Positions 1 to 9,210 of a stretch of 64,000 bases of DNA are shown one piece after another; within the stretch, counting starts at the first letter, position 1; each line of letters opens with the position of its first letter. The DNA is from Pseudomonas putida (GTDB lineage: Bacteria; Pseudomonadota; Gammaproteobacteria; Pseudomonadales; Pseudomonadaceae). A program made the translations under genes and the position numbers. The stretch covers positions 5,694,501 to 5,758,500 of the forward strand of contig NZ_CP016634.1 in NCBI RefSeq assembly GCF_002741075.1, written 5' to 3'. The notes under the pieces are model-generated. The model made no database searches and was not told the origin of the DNA. It worked only from the letters and a program-made list of their open reading frames with translations.

Positions 1-11
1 CGGCCTGACCC

Positions 12-2090
12 ATGACCGAGCTGTCGACTCTCCCGGTCACCACCCTCAAGGGTGTCGGCGAGGCCATGGCCGAGAAGCTGGCCAAAGTGGGTCTGGAGAA
101 CCTCCAAGACCTGCTGTTCCACCTGCCGCTGCGCTACCAGGACCGAACCCGCGTGGTGCCTATCGGGGCTTTGCGCCCAGGCCAGGATGCGGTGATCGAA
201 GGGGTGGTCAGCGGTGCCGACGTGACCATGGGCAAGCGTCGCAGCCTGGTGGTGCGCCTGGGGGACGGCACCGGCGTGCTGAGCCTGCGCTTCTACCATT
301 TCAGCAATGCCCAGAAGGAAGGCCTCAAGCGTGGCACCCATTTGCGCTGCTACGGCGAGGCCCGCCCCGGTGCCTCAGGGCTGGAGATCTATCACCCGGA
401 GTACCGCGCGCTCAATGGCAGTGAACCCGCGCCGCCCGTCGAACAGACCCTGACGCCGATCTATCCGAGCACCGAAGGTCTGACCCAACAACGGCTGCGC
501 CTGCTGTGCCAGCAGAGCCTGGCCATGCTCGGCCCGCGCAGCCTGCCAGATTGGCTGCCCGACGAATTGGCCCGGGATTACCATCTGGCGCCGCTGGACG
601 ATGCGATCCGCTACCTGCACAACCCACCTGCCGACGCTGACCTCGACGAACTCGCCGAAGGCCAGCATTGGGCCCAGCATCGCCTGGCCTTCGAAGAGCT
701 GCTGACCCATCAACTTTCCCAGCAACGCCTGCGTGAAAGCCTGCGCGCCCTGCGTGCCCCGGTACTGCCCAAGGCTAGCCGTCTGCCGGCCCAGTATCTG
801 GCCAACCTGGGCTTCAGCCCCACCGGCGCGCAGCAACGCGTCGGCAACGAGATCGCCTACGACCTTAGCCAGCCAGAGCCAATGATGCGTCTGGTTCAGG
901 GCGACGTGGGCGCTGGCAAGACCGTGGTCGCCGCCCTCGCCGCCTTGCAGGCCCTGGAAGCCGGCTATCAGGTGGCCCTGATGGCGCCCACCGAGATTCT
1001 CGCCGAGCAGCACTACCTGACCTTCAAACGCTGGCTCGAGCCCTTGGGCATCGAGGTGGCCTGGCTGGCTGGCAAGCTCAAGGGCAAGGCCCGCGCCAGC
1101 GCCCTGGAACAGATCGCCAGCGGCGTGCCGATGGTGGTCGGCACCCATGCGCTGTTCCAGGAGGAAGTGAAATTCCGCCGCCTGGCCCTGGCGATCATCG
1201 ACGAGCAACACCGGTTTGGCGTCCAGCAGCGCCTGGCCTTGCGCCAAAAAGGCGTAGACGGCGCGCTCTGCCCGCACCAGTTGATCATGACCGCCACCCC
1301 GATTCCTCGTACGCTGGCCATGAGCGCATATGCCGACCTGGACACCTCGATCCTCGACGAACTACCCCCTGGCCGTACCCCGGTCAACACCGTGCTGGTG
1401 GCTGACAGCCGGCGCTTCGAAGTGGTCGAGCGGGTCCGCGCGGCCTGCGCCGAAGGACGCCAGGCGTATTGGGTCTGCACCCTGATCGAAGAGTCGGAGG
1501 AACTGACCTGCCAGGCGGCCGAAAGCACCTTTGAGGAACTGGGCAGCGCCCTGGGCGAGCTACGGGTCGGCCTGATCCACGGGCGCATGAAACCGGCGGA
1601 AAAAGCCGCGGTGATGGCCGAGTTCAAGGCCGGCAACCTTCAGTTGCTGGTGGCGACCACCGTGATCGAAGTTGGCGTGGACGTCCCCAATGCCAGCCTG
1701 ATGATCATCGAGAACCCCGAGCGCCTGGGCCTTGCCCAGTTGCACCAGCTACGTGGCCGGGTGGGCCGGGGCAGCGCGGTCAGCCATTGCGTGCTGCTCT
1801 ATCACCCGCCTCTGTCGCAGATCGGCCGCGAACGCCTGGGCATCATGCGCGAAACCAACGACGGCTTCGTCATCGCCGAGAAAGACCTGGAACTGCGCGG
1901 CCCCGGCGAAATGCTCGGTACCCGCCAGACCGGCCTGCTGCAGTTCAAGGTGGCCGACCTGATGCGCGACGCGGACCTGCTCCCTGCCGTGCGTGATGCA
2001 GCCCAGGCCTTGCTGGCCCGTTGGCCCGGCCATGTCAGCCCACTGCTGGATCGCTGGCTGCGCCATGGCCAGCAGTACGGACAGGTGTGA
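12..2090 (+). CDS. recG: ATP-dependent DNA helicase RecG
   Basis: RecG is the branch-migration helicase that remodels stalled replication forks, R-loops and Holliday junctions. The 692-residue product has the usual family length. It shows the N-terminal wedge/OB region (about residues 1-250), Walker A GDVGAGKT at 297-304, the DEQH box at 397-400, and a C-terminal helicase domain with the QLRGRVGRG motif. The ATG lies only 12 bases into the window, so its ribosome binding site and promoter are mostly outside; no Shine-Dalgarno is visible in the few bases present. The gene appears complete and ends 141 bases before the next gene on the same strand. In Pseudomonas recG commonly follows oxyR, which would lie just left of the window (from memory). 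Confidence 0.97.
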   Translation: MTELSTLPVTTLKGVGEAMAEKLAKVGLENLQDLLFHLPLRYQDRTRVVPIGALRPGQDAVIEGVVSGADVTMGKRRSLVVRLGDGTGVLSLRFYHFSNAQKEGLKRGTHLRCYGEARPGASGLEIYHPEYRALNGSEPAPPVEQTLTPIYPSTEGLTQQRLRLLCQQSLAMLGPRSLPDWLPDELARDYHLAPLDDAIRYLHNPPADADLDELAEGQHWAQHRLAFEELLTHQLSQQRLRESLRALRAPVLPKASRLPAQYLANLGFSPTGAQQRVGNEIAYDLSQPEPMMRLVQGDVGAGKTVVAALAALQALEAGYQVALMAPTEILAEQHYLTFKRWLEPLGIEVAWLAGKLKGKARASALEQIASGVPMVVGTHALFQEEVKFRRLALAIIDEQHRFGVQQRLALRQKGVDGALCPHQLIMTATPIPRTLAMSAYADLDTSILDELPPGRTPVNTVLVADSRRFEVVERVRAACAEGRQAYWVCTLIEESEELTCQAAESTFEELGSALGELRVGLIHGRMKPAEKAAVMAEFKAGNLQLLVATTVIEVGVDVPNASLMIIENPERLGLAQLHQLRGRVGRGSAVSHCVLLYHPPLSQIGRERLGIMRETNDGFVIAEKDLELRGPGEMLGTRQTGLLQFKVADLMRDADLLPAVRDAAQALLARWPGHVSPLLDRWLRHGQQYGQV

Positions 2091-2231
2091 TACCGATCAC
2101 GAAATGCACCCAAACCCGCGAGGCTGTTTTGCAGCCTCACGCTGCCTGGGCCACCATCGACGCATAATGGATCCAGTTGTCGCGCTGGATGGTTATACTC
2201 CGCGTTTAAAAGAAAACCTTGGACTCAGACC

Positions 2232-3635
2232 ATGACTGAAGTTGCCCTGGATACTTCGACCCCACACGCACCCTCTGTCATTCGGCTGTTGCTCGACAAG
2301 CTCGGCGTGCCGTACCGCGAAGTGCCCGAGCATGCAAGGTTGCCGGCCGACGCACGAGTCCAGGCCATTCTTCTCGACGACGAAGTCGGCGCCTTGATGG
2401 TGCTGTTCCCGCAGAGCCAGTTGCTGGACCTGAACCGCCTGGCCGAACTCACCGGCCGCAAGCTGGTGGCCGTACCCGTCGCACGCCTCGCGCACATGCT
2501 CGACAAGCATGCCCTCAAGACCCTGCCGGGGATCCCGGCACTGACCAGCTACCCGTGCCTCTATGAAGCCAGCCTGCTGAAAGTCGACAACCTGCTGATC
2601 CAGTCTGGGGAGCCCGGCTTGCTGCTGGAGATTCCACGCGATGCGTTCAAAGGCATGTTGAACAAAGCCAGCGCAGGCAACTTCGGCGAACAGACCCACG
2701 ACATCCGCCCCAACCTTGACCGACCGGATGATGACCCCAAGGAAATCACCCAGGCCGTTCAAGCCTTTACCGCACGCCGCATCCAGCAACGCCTGGAACA
2801 GACCATCGAGATCCCACCACTGGCGGACACCGCGCAGAAGATCATCAAACTGCGCGTCGACCCCAATGCCAGCATCGATGACATTACCGGCGTAGTGGAA
2901 ACCGACCCCGCTCTGGCCGCCCAAGTGGTCAGTTGGGCGGCATCGCCTTATTACGCCTCACCCGGCAAGATCCGTTCAGTGGAAGACGCCATCGTTCGCG
3001 TGCTGGGCTTCGACCTGGTGATCAACCTCGCCCTGGGCCTGGCGCTGGGCAAGACCTTGAGCCTGCCCAAGGATCACCCACAACAAGCCACGCCCTACTG
3101 GCAACAGTCGATCTACACCGCCGCGGTGATCGAAGGCCTGACCCGCGCCATGCCTCGGGCCGAACGTCCGGAGGCAGGGCTGACCTACCTTGCGGGCCTT
3201 CTGCACAACTTCGGCTATCTGTTGCTGGCACATGTGTTTCCGCCGCACTTCTCGCTGATCTGCCGCCACCTGGAGGTCAACCCGCACCTGTGCCACACCT
3301 ATGTGGAGCAACACCTGCTGGGTATCAGCCGCGAACAGATCGGCGCCTGGCTGATGAAGCTGTGGGACATGCCCGAGGAGCTGTGCACGGCGCTGCGCTT
3401 CCAGCACGACCCGAGCTACGAGGGTGAGAACTCGGCGTTCCCCAACCTGGTGTGCCTGGCGATTCGCCTGTTGCGTGCACGCGGCATCGGTTCGGGCCCT
3501 CAGGAGGAGATCCCCGAGGCCCTGCTGGAACGGCTGAACCTGACCCGGGAAAAGGCCGACGATGTGGTGAACAAGGTGCTGGAGGCGGAGGCCTTGCTGC
3601 GCGAACTGGCCTCGCAGTTCCACGCCCCGCAGTAA
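2232..3635 (+). CDS. YbaK-type deacylase domain fused to HDOD domain
   Basis: This 467-residue protein combines two domains. The N-terminal 150 or so residues look like the YbaK/ProRS-associated aminoacyl-tRNA deacylase fold (start VIRLLLDKLGVPYREV, with a hydrophobic DDEVGALMVLFP segment). Residues about 175-400 form an HDOD domain, a non-hydrolytic relative of HD phosphohydrolases found in signalling proteins (segments TDPALAAQVVSWA and YLAGLLHNFGYLLLAH). The HDOD part implies a protein-interaction or signalling role; whether the deacylase half is catalytic cannot be told. A TATACT -10-like hexamer lies about 40 bases before the ATG, so the gene probably has its own promoter rather than depending on recG. 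No lipoprotein signal or membrane segment is seen. Confidence 0.88.
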   Translation: MTEVALDTSTPHAPSVIRLLLDKLGVPYREVPEHARLPADARVQAILLDDEVGALMVLFPQSQLLDLNRLAELTGRKLVAVPVARLAHMLDKHALKTLPGIPALTSYPCLYEASLLKVDNLLIQSGEPGLLLEIPRDAFKGMLNKASAGNFGEQTHDIRPNLDRPDDDPKEITQAVQAFTARRIQQRLEQTIEIPPLADTAQKIIKLRVDPNASIDDITGVVETDPALAAQVVSWAASPYYASPGKIRSVEDAIVRVLGFDLVINLALGLALGKTLSLPKDHPQQATPYWQQSIYTAAVIEGLTRAMPRAERPEAGLTYLAGLLHNFGYLLLAHVFPPHFSLICRHLEVNPHLCHTYVEQHLLGISREQIGAWLMKLWDMPEELCTALRFQHDPSYEGENSAFPNLVCLAIRLLRARGIGSGPQEEIPEALLERLNLTREKADDVVNKVLEAEALLRELASQFHAPQ

Positions 3636-3680
3636 ACGCACCGGCCTATTCGCGGGTCCCCCCCCACCTGGCCCACGGCA

Positions 3681-3710
3681 GCCCTGTGGAAGCGGGTTTA
3701 CCCGCGAAGA
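3681..3710. repeat. REP element
   Basis: Single copy of the P. putida-type REP palindrome (core GCGGGTTTACCCGCGAAG preceded by CTGTGG). It sits between the converging HDOD-protein gene and the SCP2-like gene, where it may act as a transcript-end structure. Confidence 0.85.
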
Positions 3711-3757
3711 AGACACCACCGGGCAAGACCGTTGCTCCCACTCAGGTATAGGCCGAA

Positions 3758-4132
3758 TCAGCCCTTCTTCTTGGGCTTGAGGTATTTCATCAGGCCTTGG
3801 AACCAGATGACCAAGGCCGGATTACCCTTGATCTGAATGCTCTTGTCCTGAATCCCCTGCATGAAGGCCAGTTGCTTGTTGCTGGCCTGGAGCGTCGCGA
3901 AACCGTACGCGGCGTCCTTGAAGGCGATGGCGAAGGCCGGCTGCGGGTGCAGGCCCCCTTTGCTGCTGACACGCTCACCGCTGACGATGAAATGCCGGCC
4001 GATCCGACCATCGAGCGTCTGCATCTGGAACACCAGCTCCTTGTCGCGCAATTGTTGCTGGAACGCCGGATTGTTGCGGCTGGCCCTGGCCATCAGCAGG
4101 CCCATGGCCCAGAGCAGGAAGCGAAACTTCAT
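3758..4132 (-). CDS. Small SCP2-like protein of unknown role
   Basis: A 124-residue protein starting MKFRFLLWAMGLLM. The ATG at 4132 is preferred over the upstream in-frame ATG at 4198 because a GAGG ribosome binding site lies just before it. The N-terminal hydrophobic stretch (residues 3-16) could be a membrane anchor or weak signal. The body (FKDAAYGFATLQASN, GNPALVIWFQGLMKYLKPKKKG) resembles SCP2 sterol-carrier-like small proteins; some Pseudomonas annotations call this a helicase, for which I see no motif. The C-terminus is strongly basic. It converges with the HDOD gene and lies downstream of hupA on the same strand, separated by a hairpin. Confidence 0.75.
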   Translation of the reverse strand: MKFRFLLWAMGLLMARASRNNPAFQQQLRDKELVFQMQTLDGRIGRHFIVSGERVSSKGGLHPQPAFAIAFKDAAYGFATLQASNKQLAFMQGIQDKSIQIKGNPALVIWFQGLMKYLKPKKKG

Positions 4133-4237
4133 CAACACGCCTCGACTAAAAAGTGACTGAGCGGCGCAGTTTATCCTTTTATCGGTCGCGAAATACAAAT
4201 CTGCTGTTTCGACGATTTTCCAGGCGTCTGAATGTAC

Positions 4238-4261
4238 AACGGGCGCCCAAGGCGCCCGTTT
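4238..4261 (-). terminator. Hairpin between hupA and the SCP2-like gene
   Basis: A 10-bp inverted repeat (AACGGGCGCC / GGCGCCCGTT, 3-base loop) lies 27 bases past the hupA stop. It is GC-rich and well placed as the hupA terminator, but the following U-tract is poor on both strands. Confidence 0.55.
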
Positions 4262-4287
4262 GGATAACTGCTGTTATCGGTAATGGA

Positions 4288-4587
4288 TCATTTGCCTTTC
4301 TTGGCAGGCTTGGCGGGCTGATTGATGCTGTCGCGCAGGTTCTTGCCAGGCTTGAAGGCAACGGTGTTGCTGGCTTTGATCTTGACGGGTTGACCGGTCT
4401 GCGGGTTCTTGCCGGTGCGGGCGCCACGATGACGTTTTTCAAAAGTACCGAAACCGACCAGGGTGACAGTGTCCTTGTCCAGCGCACCGGTGATGCTGTC
4501 GAGGATCGCATTCAAGACCTGGTTGGCCTTTTCCTTGGTCAGGTCGGCCTTTTCGGCGATAACAGCGGCGAGTTCTGGTTTACGCAT
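4288..4587 (-). CDS. hupA: HU family DNA-binding protein
   Basis: HU bends and compacts DNA non-specifically as a dimer. The 99-residue product has the complete family signature: an N-terminal helical dimerisation part (MRKPELAAVIAEKADL), GFGTFEKRHRGARTGKNP leading into the DNA-binding beta arms, and the proline that intercalates (KNPQTGQ). It is slightly longer than the usual 90 residues because of a lysine-rich tail (PAKPAKKGK), which suggests extra DNA contacts. P. putida encodes several HU-type proteins; by position between the rubredoxin genes and recG this should be hupA rather than hupB or hupN. That assignment rests on remembered gene order. Confidence 0.93.
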   Translation of the reverse strand: MRKPELAAVIAEKADLTKEKANQVLNAILDSITGALDKDTVTLVGFGTFEKRHRGARTGKNPQTGQPVKIKASNTVAFKPGKNLRDSINQPAKPAKKGK

Positions 4588-4776
4588 AGTGAAGCCTCTT
4601 GTACGGGATTTCTTGTTGTTATTGCCGTGCTGCTTCGCGAAGCAGCGTTCAAGGCACCGCAGGCTCTAATCTGCGGCAGACGGGAGTGAGAATGGCACGC
4701 TCACCGAAGCCGCGCCAGTACTTGGGTGGCCATTGTCGCGCCAAGAACAGGGCATACCCGACAGAGCGCCAGCCAT

Positions 4777-5925
4777 TTACGCCATCAGGGGCGGTAACTG
4801 CCGATTCAGTGCCAGCTTCTCCATCACCGCCGCCCCGGTCAGCGCATAGCCCAGCAATTGGCCAGCAGCATCGCGGCAGAGCACCTTGAGGTCAGCGCCC
4901 TGCCCCTCGACCTGCCAAACGCCTTCACGCCCTGGTGGAGGCGGCGAAACCACCAGCGGGCAGGCTGGCGTCTTGACGGTCACAGGCATCGGCCCATAGG
5001 CAACAGCGGTAGGGTTGCCAGCGAGGGTCTGGGCCAAGGCCCGGGCGCAGGTCATCAACGGCATGACATAGAGCAGGTTGATACCGTCGACCTCGGCGCA
5101 ATCACCCAGGGCGAAGATGTTGTCGTGGGACGTACGCAACTGCCGGTCCACCACCACACCCCGGTTCGTCTGCAGGCCCGCGGCAGCGGCAAGGTCTGTG
5201 CGCGGACGCAGCCCGATGGCCGATACCACCAGGTCGCAGGCGATCGCCCGGCCATCGGACAGGTGCGCCTGCAGACCTTGCTCGTCACGCTGCAGACGGG
5301 TCAGCACTGGCCCCAGGTGAAAGCGCACGCCCAGCCCTTCCAGGCCTGCCTGCACCGCACCGGCCGCAGCCGGGTGCAGCAAGGTTGGCATCACCTGCTC
5401 ACAAGGTGCGACCACATCGACCTCGAAGCCGCCAAGGCTCATGTCATTGGCGAACTCGCAACCGATCAGACCTGCACCGAGTATCAGCACCCGGCGCTTG
5501 CCTGCTGCGGCGGCGCGAAAGCGCGCATAGTCCTCGAGGTCATTGATCGGGAAGACCAGCTCGGGCGCATCGCCCTCGATCGGCACCTGCACGGTCTGAG
5601 CACCCCACGCCAGGACGAGGTCGCGGTACTCGACGGCCTCTTCCCCGATCCACAGACGCTTGTGGCCTGGGTCGATACCACTGATGGTGGTATGGGTGCG
5701 GATCTCGGCCTTGAGCTGCTCGGCCATGGCGCCAGGCTCGGCCATGCACAGGCCATCGGCATCCTTCTGCTTGGCAAAGCCGGTGGAAAGCATGGGCTTG
5801 GAGTAGGAGCGACCGTCGTCGGCGGTGATCAGCAACAACGGCGTGTCGCCGTCGAGTTTGCGAAACTCGCGGGCCAGGTTGTAGCCGGCAAGGCCGGTAC
5901 CGATGATCACCACAGGGGACGTCAT
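4777..5925 (-). CDS. rubB: Rubredoxin-NAD(+) reductase
   Basis: This FAD flavoprotein passes electrons from NAD(P)H to rubredoxin, which serves alkane hydroxylation or oxygen/peroxide reduction. The 382-residue product has an FAD-binding [13 protein letters not shown] near residue 8, an NAD-binding [13 protein letters not shown] near 150, and the C-terminal FAD motif IFALGDCAE. The start at 5925 is chosen over an upstream ATG because GAGGAG lies seven bases before it. It follows the rubredoxin gene by 31 bases on the same strand, so the pair forms an operon. No alkane monooxygenase lies nearby, as is common for the housekeeping copy in Pseudomonas. Confidence 0.93.
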   Translation of the reverse strand: MTSPVVIIGTGLAGYNLAREFRKLDGDTPLLLITADDGRSYSKPMLSTGFAKQKDADGLCMAEPGAMAEQLKAEIRTHTTISGIDPGHKRLWIGEEAVEYRDLVLAWGAQTVQVPIEGDAPELVFPINDLEDYARFRAAAAGKRRVLILGAGLIGCEFANDMSLGGFEVDVVAPCEQVMPTLLHPAAAGAVQAGLEGLGVRFHLGPVLTRLQRDEQGLQAHLSDGRAIACDLVVSAIGLRPRTDLAAAAGLQTNRGVVVDRQLRTSHDNIFALGDCAEVDGINLLYVMPLMTCARALAQTLAGNPTAVAYGPMPVTVKTPACPLVVSPPPPGREGVWQVEGQGADLKVLCRDAAGQLLGYALTGAAVMEKLALNRQLPPLMA

Positions 5926-5956
5926 GTCGTGCTCCTCTCGCTGAACAGGGGGGTGA

Positions 5957-6124
5957 TCAGCCAATGGCGATCATTTCAAAGTCACTCTTGCCAACGCCAC
6001 AGTCGGGGCACAGCCAGTCTTCCGGCACGTCTTCCCAGCGAGTGCCCGGGGCGATGCCGTCGTCTGGCCAGCCTTCGGCCTCGTCGTAGATCAGGCCACA
6101 GACAATGCACTGCCACTTCTTCAT
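5957..6124 (-). CDS. rubA: Rubredoxin
   Basis: A 55-residue rubredoxin, too short for many gene callers. Translation gives [20 protein letters not shown] followed by a middle region and then [12 protein letters not shown]. The two CxxCG pairs (C6/C9 and C39/C42) are the four iron ligands. It carries single electrons between the reductase encoded immediately downstream and an acceptor not encoded here. The length and spacing fit type-2 (AlkG2-like) rubredoxins. The gene is divergent from ubiC with a 186-bp shared promoter region. Confidence 0.95.
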   Translation of the reverse strand: MKKWQCIVCGLIYDEAEGWPDDGIAPGTRWEDVPEDWLCPDCGVGKSDFEMIAIG

Positions 6125-6227
6125 GGGGTCTTTCCTCGGTACAGGCTCAGGCGTTCGTCACAGCGGGCAGCCCCGGGATACCTCGAACAACCGCGAAGGG
6201 GCTACCGCGCAATTCGTGGGGGCTTTG

Positions 6228-6247
6228 TACTGGCCCTGCGACCAGTA
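6228..6247. promoter_or_regulatory. Inverted repeat in the rubA/ubiC divergent region
   Basis: TACTGG-N8-CCAGTA is a perfect 6-bp-arm inverted repeat about 65 bases upstream of the ubiC start and 105 bases from rubA. It overlaps a plausible promoter area and may be an operator; the regulator is unknown. Confidence 0.35.
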
Positions 6248-6310
6248 TGCAAGCAGTCGGGGCAATCATGCTAAGCTCGCCGCCTCTCTGGCTGTAACAA
6301 GCATACCGAC

Positions 6311-6868
6311 GTGCCGTACGAAACCCCGCAAGCAGCCGCTGTCGCGTGGCTGCCGTATTCACAGCTGGCTGCCGGCATCGACCCGTCGATTCTCGACTGG
6401 CTCTTCGACGAAGGCTCCCTGACTCGCCGCCTGACCCACCTCTCCCGCGATCACTTCGCCGTCACCCCGCTGTTCGAGGGCTGGCAGCCCCTGCGTGACG
6501 ACGAGTGCCAAGCCCTGGGCCTGGCGCCTGGGGAAGAAGGCTGGGTGCGCGAAGTCTACCTGCGCGGCCATGGCCAGCCCTGGGTGTTCGCCCGCAGCGT
6601 GGCAGGTCGCAGCGCCCTGGAGCGCGGCGGCCTGGACCTCGAGACGTTGGGCAGCCGCTCGCTGGGCGAGCTACTGTTCTGCGATCAGGCTTTCACGCGC
6701 CACCCCATCGAAGTCTGTGGTTATCCACAGACCTGGCTGCCGCCCGAAGCGCGCCATGCCGACTTGTGGGGACGGCGTTCGCGCTTTGCCCGTGATGGCC
6801 TGGACCTGCTGGTGGCCGAGGTGTTCCTGCCGGCCCTGTGGCAAGCGGCCAAGGAGGAAACCCGCTGA
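6311..6868 (+). CDS. ubiC: Chorismate lyase (chorismate--pyruvate lyase)
   Basis: UbiC converts chorismate to 4-hydroxybenzoate and pyruvate, the first committed step of ubiquinone synthesis. The 185-residue product matches the Pseudomonas family in length; it shows [13 protein letters not shown] near the N-terminus, the central [18 protein letters not shown], and SLGELLF. Translation starts at a GTG (MPYETPQ). Its stop codon overlaps the ATG of ubiA (TGATG), so the two are translationally coupled, fitting consecutive steps of one pathway. A perfect DnaA box lies within the gene at 6721-6729, inside CTGTGGTTATCCACAG. Confidence 0.95.
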   Translation: MPYETPQAAAVAWLPYSQLAAGIDPSILDWLFDEGSLTRRLTHLSRDHFAVTPLFEGWQPLRDDECQALGLAPGEEGWVREVYLRGHGQPWVFARSVAGRSALERGGLDLETLGSRSLGELLFCDQAFTRHPIEVCGYPQTWLPPEARHADLWGRRSRFARDGLDLLVAEVFLPALWQAAKEETR

Positions 6869-7758
6869 TGTACCTGCAACTGCTCAAGTCATTCAACCGC
6901 CTGCACCCCCGGGCCTGGGACTTCATCCAGCTCAGCCGCATGGACCGACCGATCGGCATCTACCTGTTGCTGTGGCCCACCCTGTCGGCGGTGTGGATCG
7001 CCGGCAACGGCTCACCAACGCTGGCCAACGTGTTGATCTTCGGCCTTGGCGTGGTGCTGATGCGCGCCGCCGGCTGCTGCATCAACGACTTCGCCGACCG
7101 CAAGGTCGATGGTCATGTCAAACGCACCGCCGACCGACCGTTGGCCAGCGGCCGGGTGAGGCCTCGCGAAGCCGTGATGCTGTTCGCCATCTTGGTCGGG
7201 GTCAGTTTCCTGTTGGTGTTGTGCACCAATGCCCGCACGGTGTGGTTCTCGTTCGGCGCGGTGGCCTTGGCATTCTGTTACCCGTTCATGAAGCGCTACA
7301 CCTACTACCCCCAGGTCGTGCTGGGCGCGGCCTATTCCTGGGGTATCCCCATGGCGTTCACTGCCGCGGGGGGTGAACTGCCGGCCAGTGCCTGGCTGCT
7401 CTACATCGCCAACTTGCTGTGGACCGTGGGCTATGACACCTACTATGCGATGGTGGACCGCGACGACGATCTGAAGATCGGTGTGAAGTCCACGGCGATC
7501 CTCTTCGGCGAGGCCGACCGGATCATCATCCTGACCTTGCAGATGCTGTCGCTGGGCTGCCTGTTGCTGGCGGGCAGTCGTTTCGACATGGGCGGGTGGT
7601 TCCACTTGGGCCTGCTGGCCGCCGCCGTGTGCTTCGTCTGGGAGTACTGGTCGACGCGCAAGCTGGACCGGGAATCGTGCTTCAAGGCGTTCCTGCACAA
7701 TCACTGGGCGGGGATGCTGATCTTCATCGGCGTGGTGCTGGACTACGCGTTGCGCTGA
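6868..7758 (+). CDS. ubiA: 4-hydroxybenzoate octaprenyltransferase
   Basis: UbiA is the membrane prenyltransferase that attaches the polyprenyl tail to 4-hydroxybenzoate. The 296-residue product has about eight to nine membrane segments and both Asp-rich Mg-diphosphate motifs ([12 protein letters not shown] and a second [16 protein letters not shown]). The start at 6868 overlaps the ubiC stop by one base, with AGGAGG upstream; the longer frame starting at 6838 has no such support. It uses the product of UbiC directly. A REP palindrome follows the stop. Confidence 0.97.
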   Translation: MYLQLLKSFNRLHPRAWDFIQLSRMDRPIGIYLLLWPTLSAVWIAGNGSPTLANVLIFGLGVVLMRAAGCCINDFADRKVDGHVKRTADRPLASGRVRPREAVMLFAILVGVSFLLVLCTNARTVWFSFGAVALAFCYPFMKRYTYYPQVVLGAAYSWGIPMAFTAAGGELPASAWLLYIANLLWTVGYDTYYAMVDRDDDLKIGVKSTAILFGEADRIIILTLQMLSLGCLLLAGSRFDMGGWFHLGLLAAAVCFVWEYWSTRKLDRESCFKAFLHNHWAGMLIFIGVVLDYALR

Positions 7759-7767
7759 GCCCTGCCC

Positions 7768-7799
7768 CCTGTGGGGGCGGGTTTACCCGCTCCCACAGG
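7768..7799. repeat. REP element after ubiA
   Basis: Palindromic REP copy (CTGTGGG...CCCACAG arms around GCGGGTTTACCCGC) ten bases past the ubiA stop, between converging genes. It probably ends or protects the ubiCA transcript. Confidence 0.85.
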
Positions 7800-7830
7800 T
7801 TATCCGGCATCCTTCAATCAGCGGTACGTT

Positions 7831-8202
7831 TCAGGGCTTGGCGATATGCCAGACGTCCTTCACGCCGTCACCGGTCTTGTCCCCGGCTTTCTTGTCCTTG
7901 ATAAACGTATACAGCGGCTTGCCGTCATAGGCCCACTGCTTGGTCCCGTCATCACGGGTGACCTGGGTCCACTTGTCCTTGGCGGCCTCGTCCTCGGCCT
8001 TGACCATCAGCGGCGGCCAGTTCTTGGCGCATTCGCCGTTGCACATGGACTTGCCGTCGGCGTCCTTGTCGAAGGTGTAGAGGGTCATGCCAGCATGATC
8101 GACCCACATGCCGTCCTTTTCCATCGCGTGGTGGGCCGATGCCACCCCCGGTAGCGCCAGCGCAGCGAAAAGGGCCATCCAGCTCAGCGTATGTCGTGTC
8201 AT
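7831..8202 (-). CDS. Secreted COG4315-type repeat protein
   Basis: A 123-residue protein with a clear signal peptide (MTRHTLSWMALFAALALPG, cleavage after VASA). The mature part carries two copies of the Yx(F/W/Y)xxD-type motif (LYTFDKD and LYTFIKD) of the COG4315 / PF03640 secreted-repeat family, whose function is not established. The start at 8202 is preferred over the ATG at 8214 because GGTGAT precedes it at proper spacing. Expected in the periplasm. It lies divergent from phoB across a 175-bp region with the Pho box, so weak coregulation by phosphate is possible but unproven. Confidence 0.85.
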   Translation of the reverse strand: MTRHTLSWMALFAALALPGVASAHHAMEKDGMWVDHAGMTLYTFDKDADGKSMCNGECAKNWPPLMVKAEDEAAKDKWTQVTRDDGTKQWAYDGKPLYTFIKDKKAGDKTGDGVKDVWHIAKP

Positions 8203-8305
8203 TGGAATCACCATGGTTCGGGGGGTGTAGTGGGGTTTACCTACCGCCTTGGCGGCCCGTTAAAGCCTAGTCCAGTCATGGAATGTCGCCAGAATCGCCA
8301 ATGTC

Positions 8306-8339
8306 CTGTCACACAGCTGCAATAATTCCGTTATCTAAT
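8306..8339 (+). promoter_or_regulatory. Pho box and -10 upstream of phoB
   Basis: CTGTCACACAGCTGCAAT (8306-8323) matches the two-half-site PhoB binding consensus (CTGTCA-N5-CTGTCA type) and is followed nine bases later by TATCTAAT as a -10-like element. This fits positive autoregulation of phoBR by phosphorylated PhoB. Confidence 0.8.
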
Positions 8340-8377
8340 GCGGGCCAAGACACAGTTCCTGGGAGAGGTTTTAAGCA

Positions 8378-9067
8378 ATGGTTGGCAGAAACATTCTGAT
8401 CGTCGACGACGAAGCGCCCATTCGCGAGATGATCGCCGTTGCATTGGAAATGGCCGGCTATGACTGTCTGGAGGCCGAAAATTCCCAGCAAGCCCACGCC
8501 ATCATCGTCGACCGCAAGCCGGACCTGATCCTGCTCGACTGGATGCTGCCTGGCACATCGGGCATCGAGCTGGCCCGTCGCCTGAAGCGCGACGAACTGA
8601 CCGGCGACATCCCGATCATCATGCTCACCGCCAAGGGTGAAGAAGACAACAAGATCCAAGGCCTGGAAGTCGGCGCCGACGACTACATCACCAAGCCATT
8701 CTCGCCTCGCGAGCTGGTGGCGCGCCTGAAGGCCGTGCTGCGCCGCACCGGCCCCAGCGACAGCGAAGCCCCCATCGAGGTGGGCGGCCTGCTGCTCGAC
8801 CCGATCAGCCACCGCGTGACCATCGACGGCAAGCCTGCCGAGATGGGCCCCACCGAATACCGCCTGCTGCAGTTCTTCATGACTCACCAGGAGCGCGCCT
8901 ACACCCGAGGCCAATTGCTTGACCAGGTCTGGGGCGGCAATGTCTACGTCGAGGAGCGCACCGTCGACGTGCATATCCGTCGCCTGCGCAAGGCGTTGGG
9001 TGAAGCCTACGAAAATCTGGTACAAACCGTCCGAGGCACCGGCTACCGCTTTTCGACCAAAAGCTAG
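8378..9067 (+). CDS. phoB: Phosphate regulon response regulator PhoB
   Basis: PhoB is the DNA-binding response regulator that activates the Pho regulon at low phosphate. The 229-residue protein has a receiver domain with the acidic pair D10/D11, phosphoacceptor D54 (ILLDWMLPG) and K106 ([10 protein letters not shown]). A C-terminal OmpR-type winged helix follows ([30 protein letters not shown]). A GGAGAGG ribosome binding site precedes the ATG. It is followed after 143 bases by its kinase phoR, and three putative Pho boxes in this window are likely targets. Confidence 0.98.
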   Translation: MVGRNILIVDDEAPIREMIAVALEMAGYDCLEAENSQQAHAIIVDRKPDLILLDWMLPGTSGIELARRLKRDELTGDIPIIMLTAKGEEDNKIQGLEVGADDYITKPFSPRELVARLKAVLRRTGPSDSEAPIEVGGLLLDPISHRVTIDGKPAEMGPTEYRLLQFFMTHQERAYTRGQLLDQVWGGNVYVEERTVDVHIRRLRKALGEAYENLVQTVRGTGYRFSTKS

Positions 9068-9078
9068 GAGCAGCCGAA

Positions 9079-9190
9079 AGCCTCCAGCCTCAAGCTGCAA
9101 GATGAAGCAGGCAGCGCCAGGCAGAAAAATGGACTTAAAGCACCACAGATCCGCCTCTTCTTGCAGCCTGTAGCTCGCAACTTGCAGCCG
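9079..9190. repeat. CTTGCAG/CAAGCTGCAAG repeat region between phoB and phoR
   Basis: The phoB-phoR gap contains several copies of the CAAGCTGCAAG / CTTGCAGCCTGTAGCTCGC type of short inverted repeat, a family also present at 15399-15416 and 16421-16450. The arms can pair across the gap to form a stem-loop between the two cistrons. Confidence 0.6.
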
Positions 9191-9210
9191 GATCCGAAGG
9201 ATCCCCTCAA

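Noticed and set aside
4858..6297. 479-codon plus-strand frame across rubA/rubB
   Set aside because: Antisense to the rubredoxin reductase and rubredoxin genes, both of which have clear motifs and ribosome binding sites.
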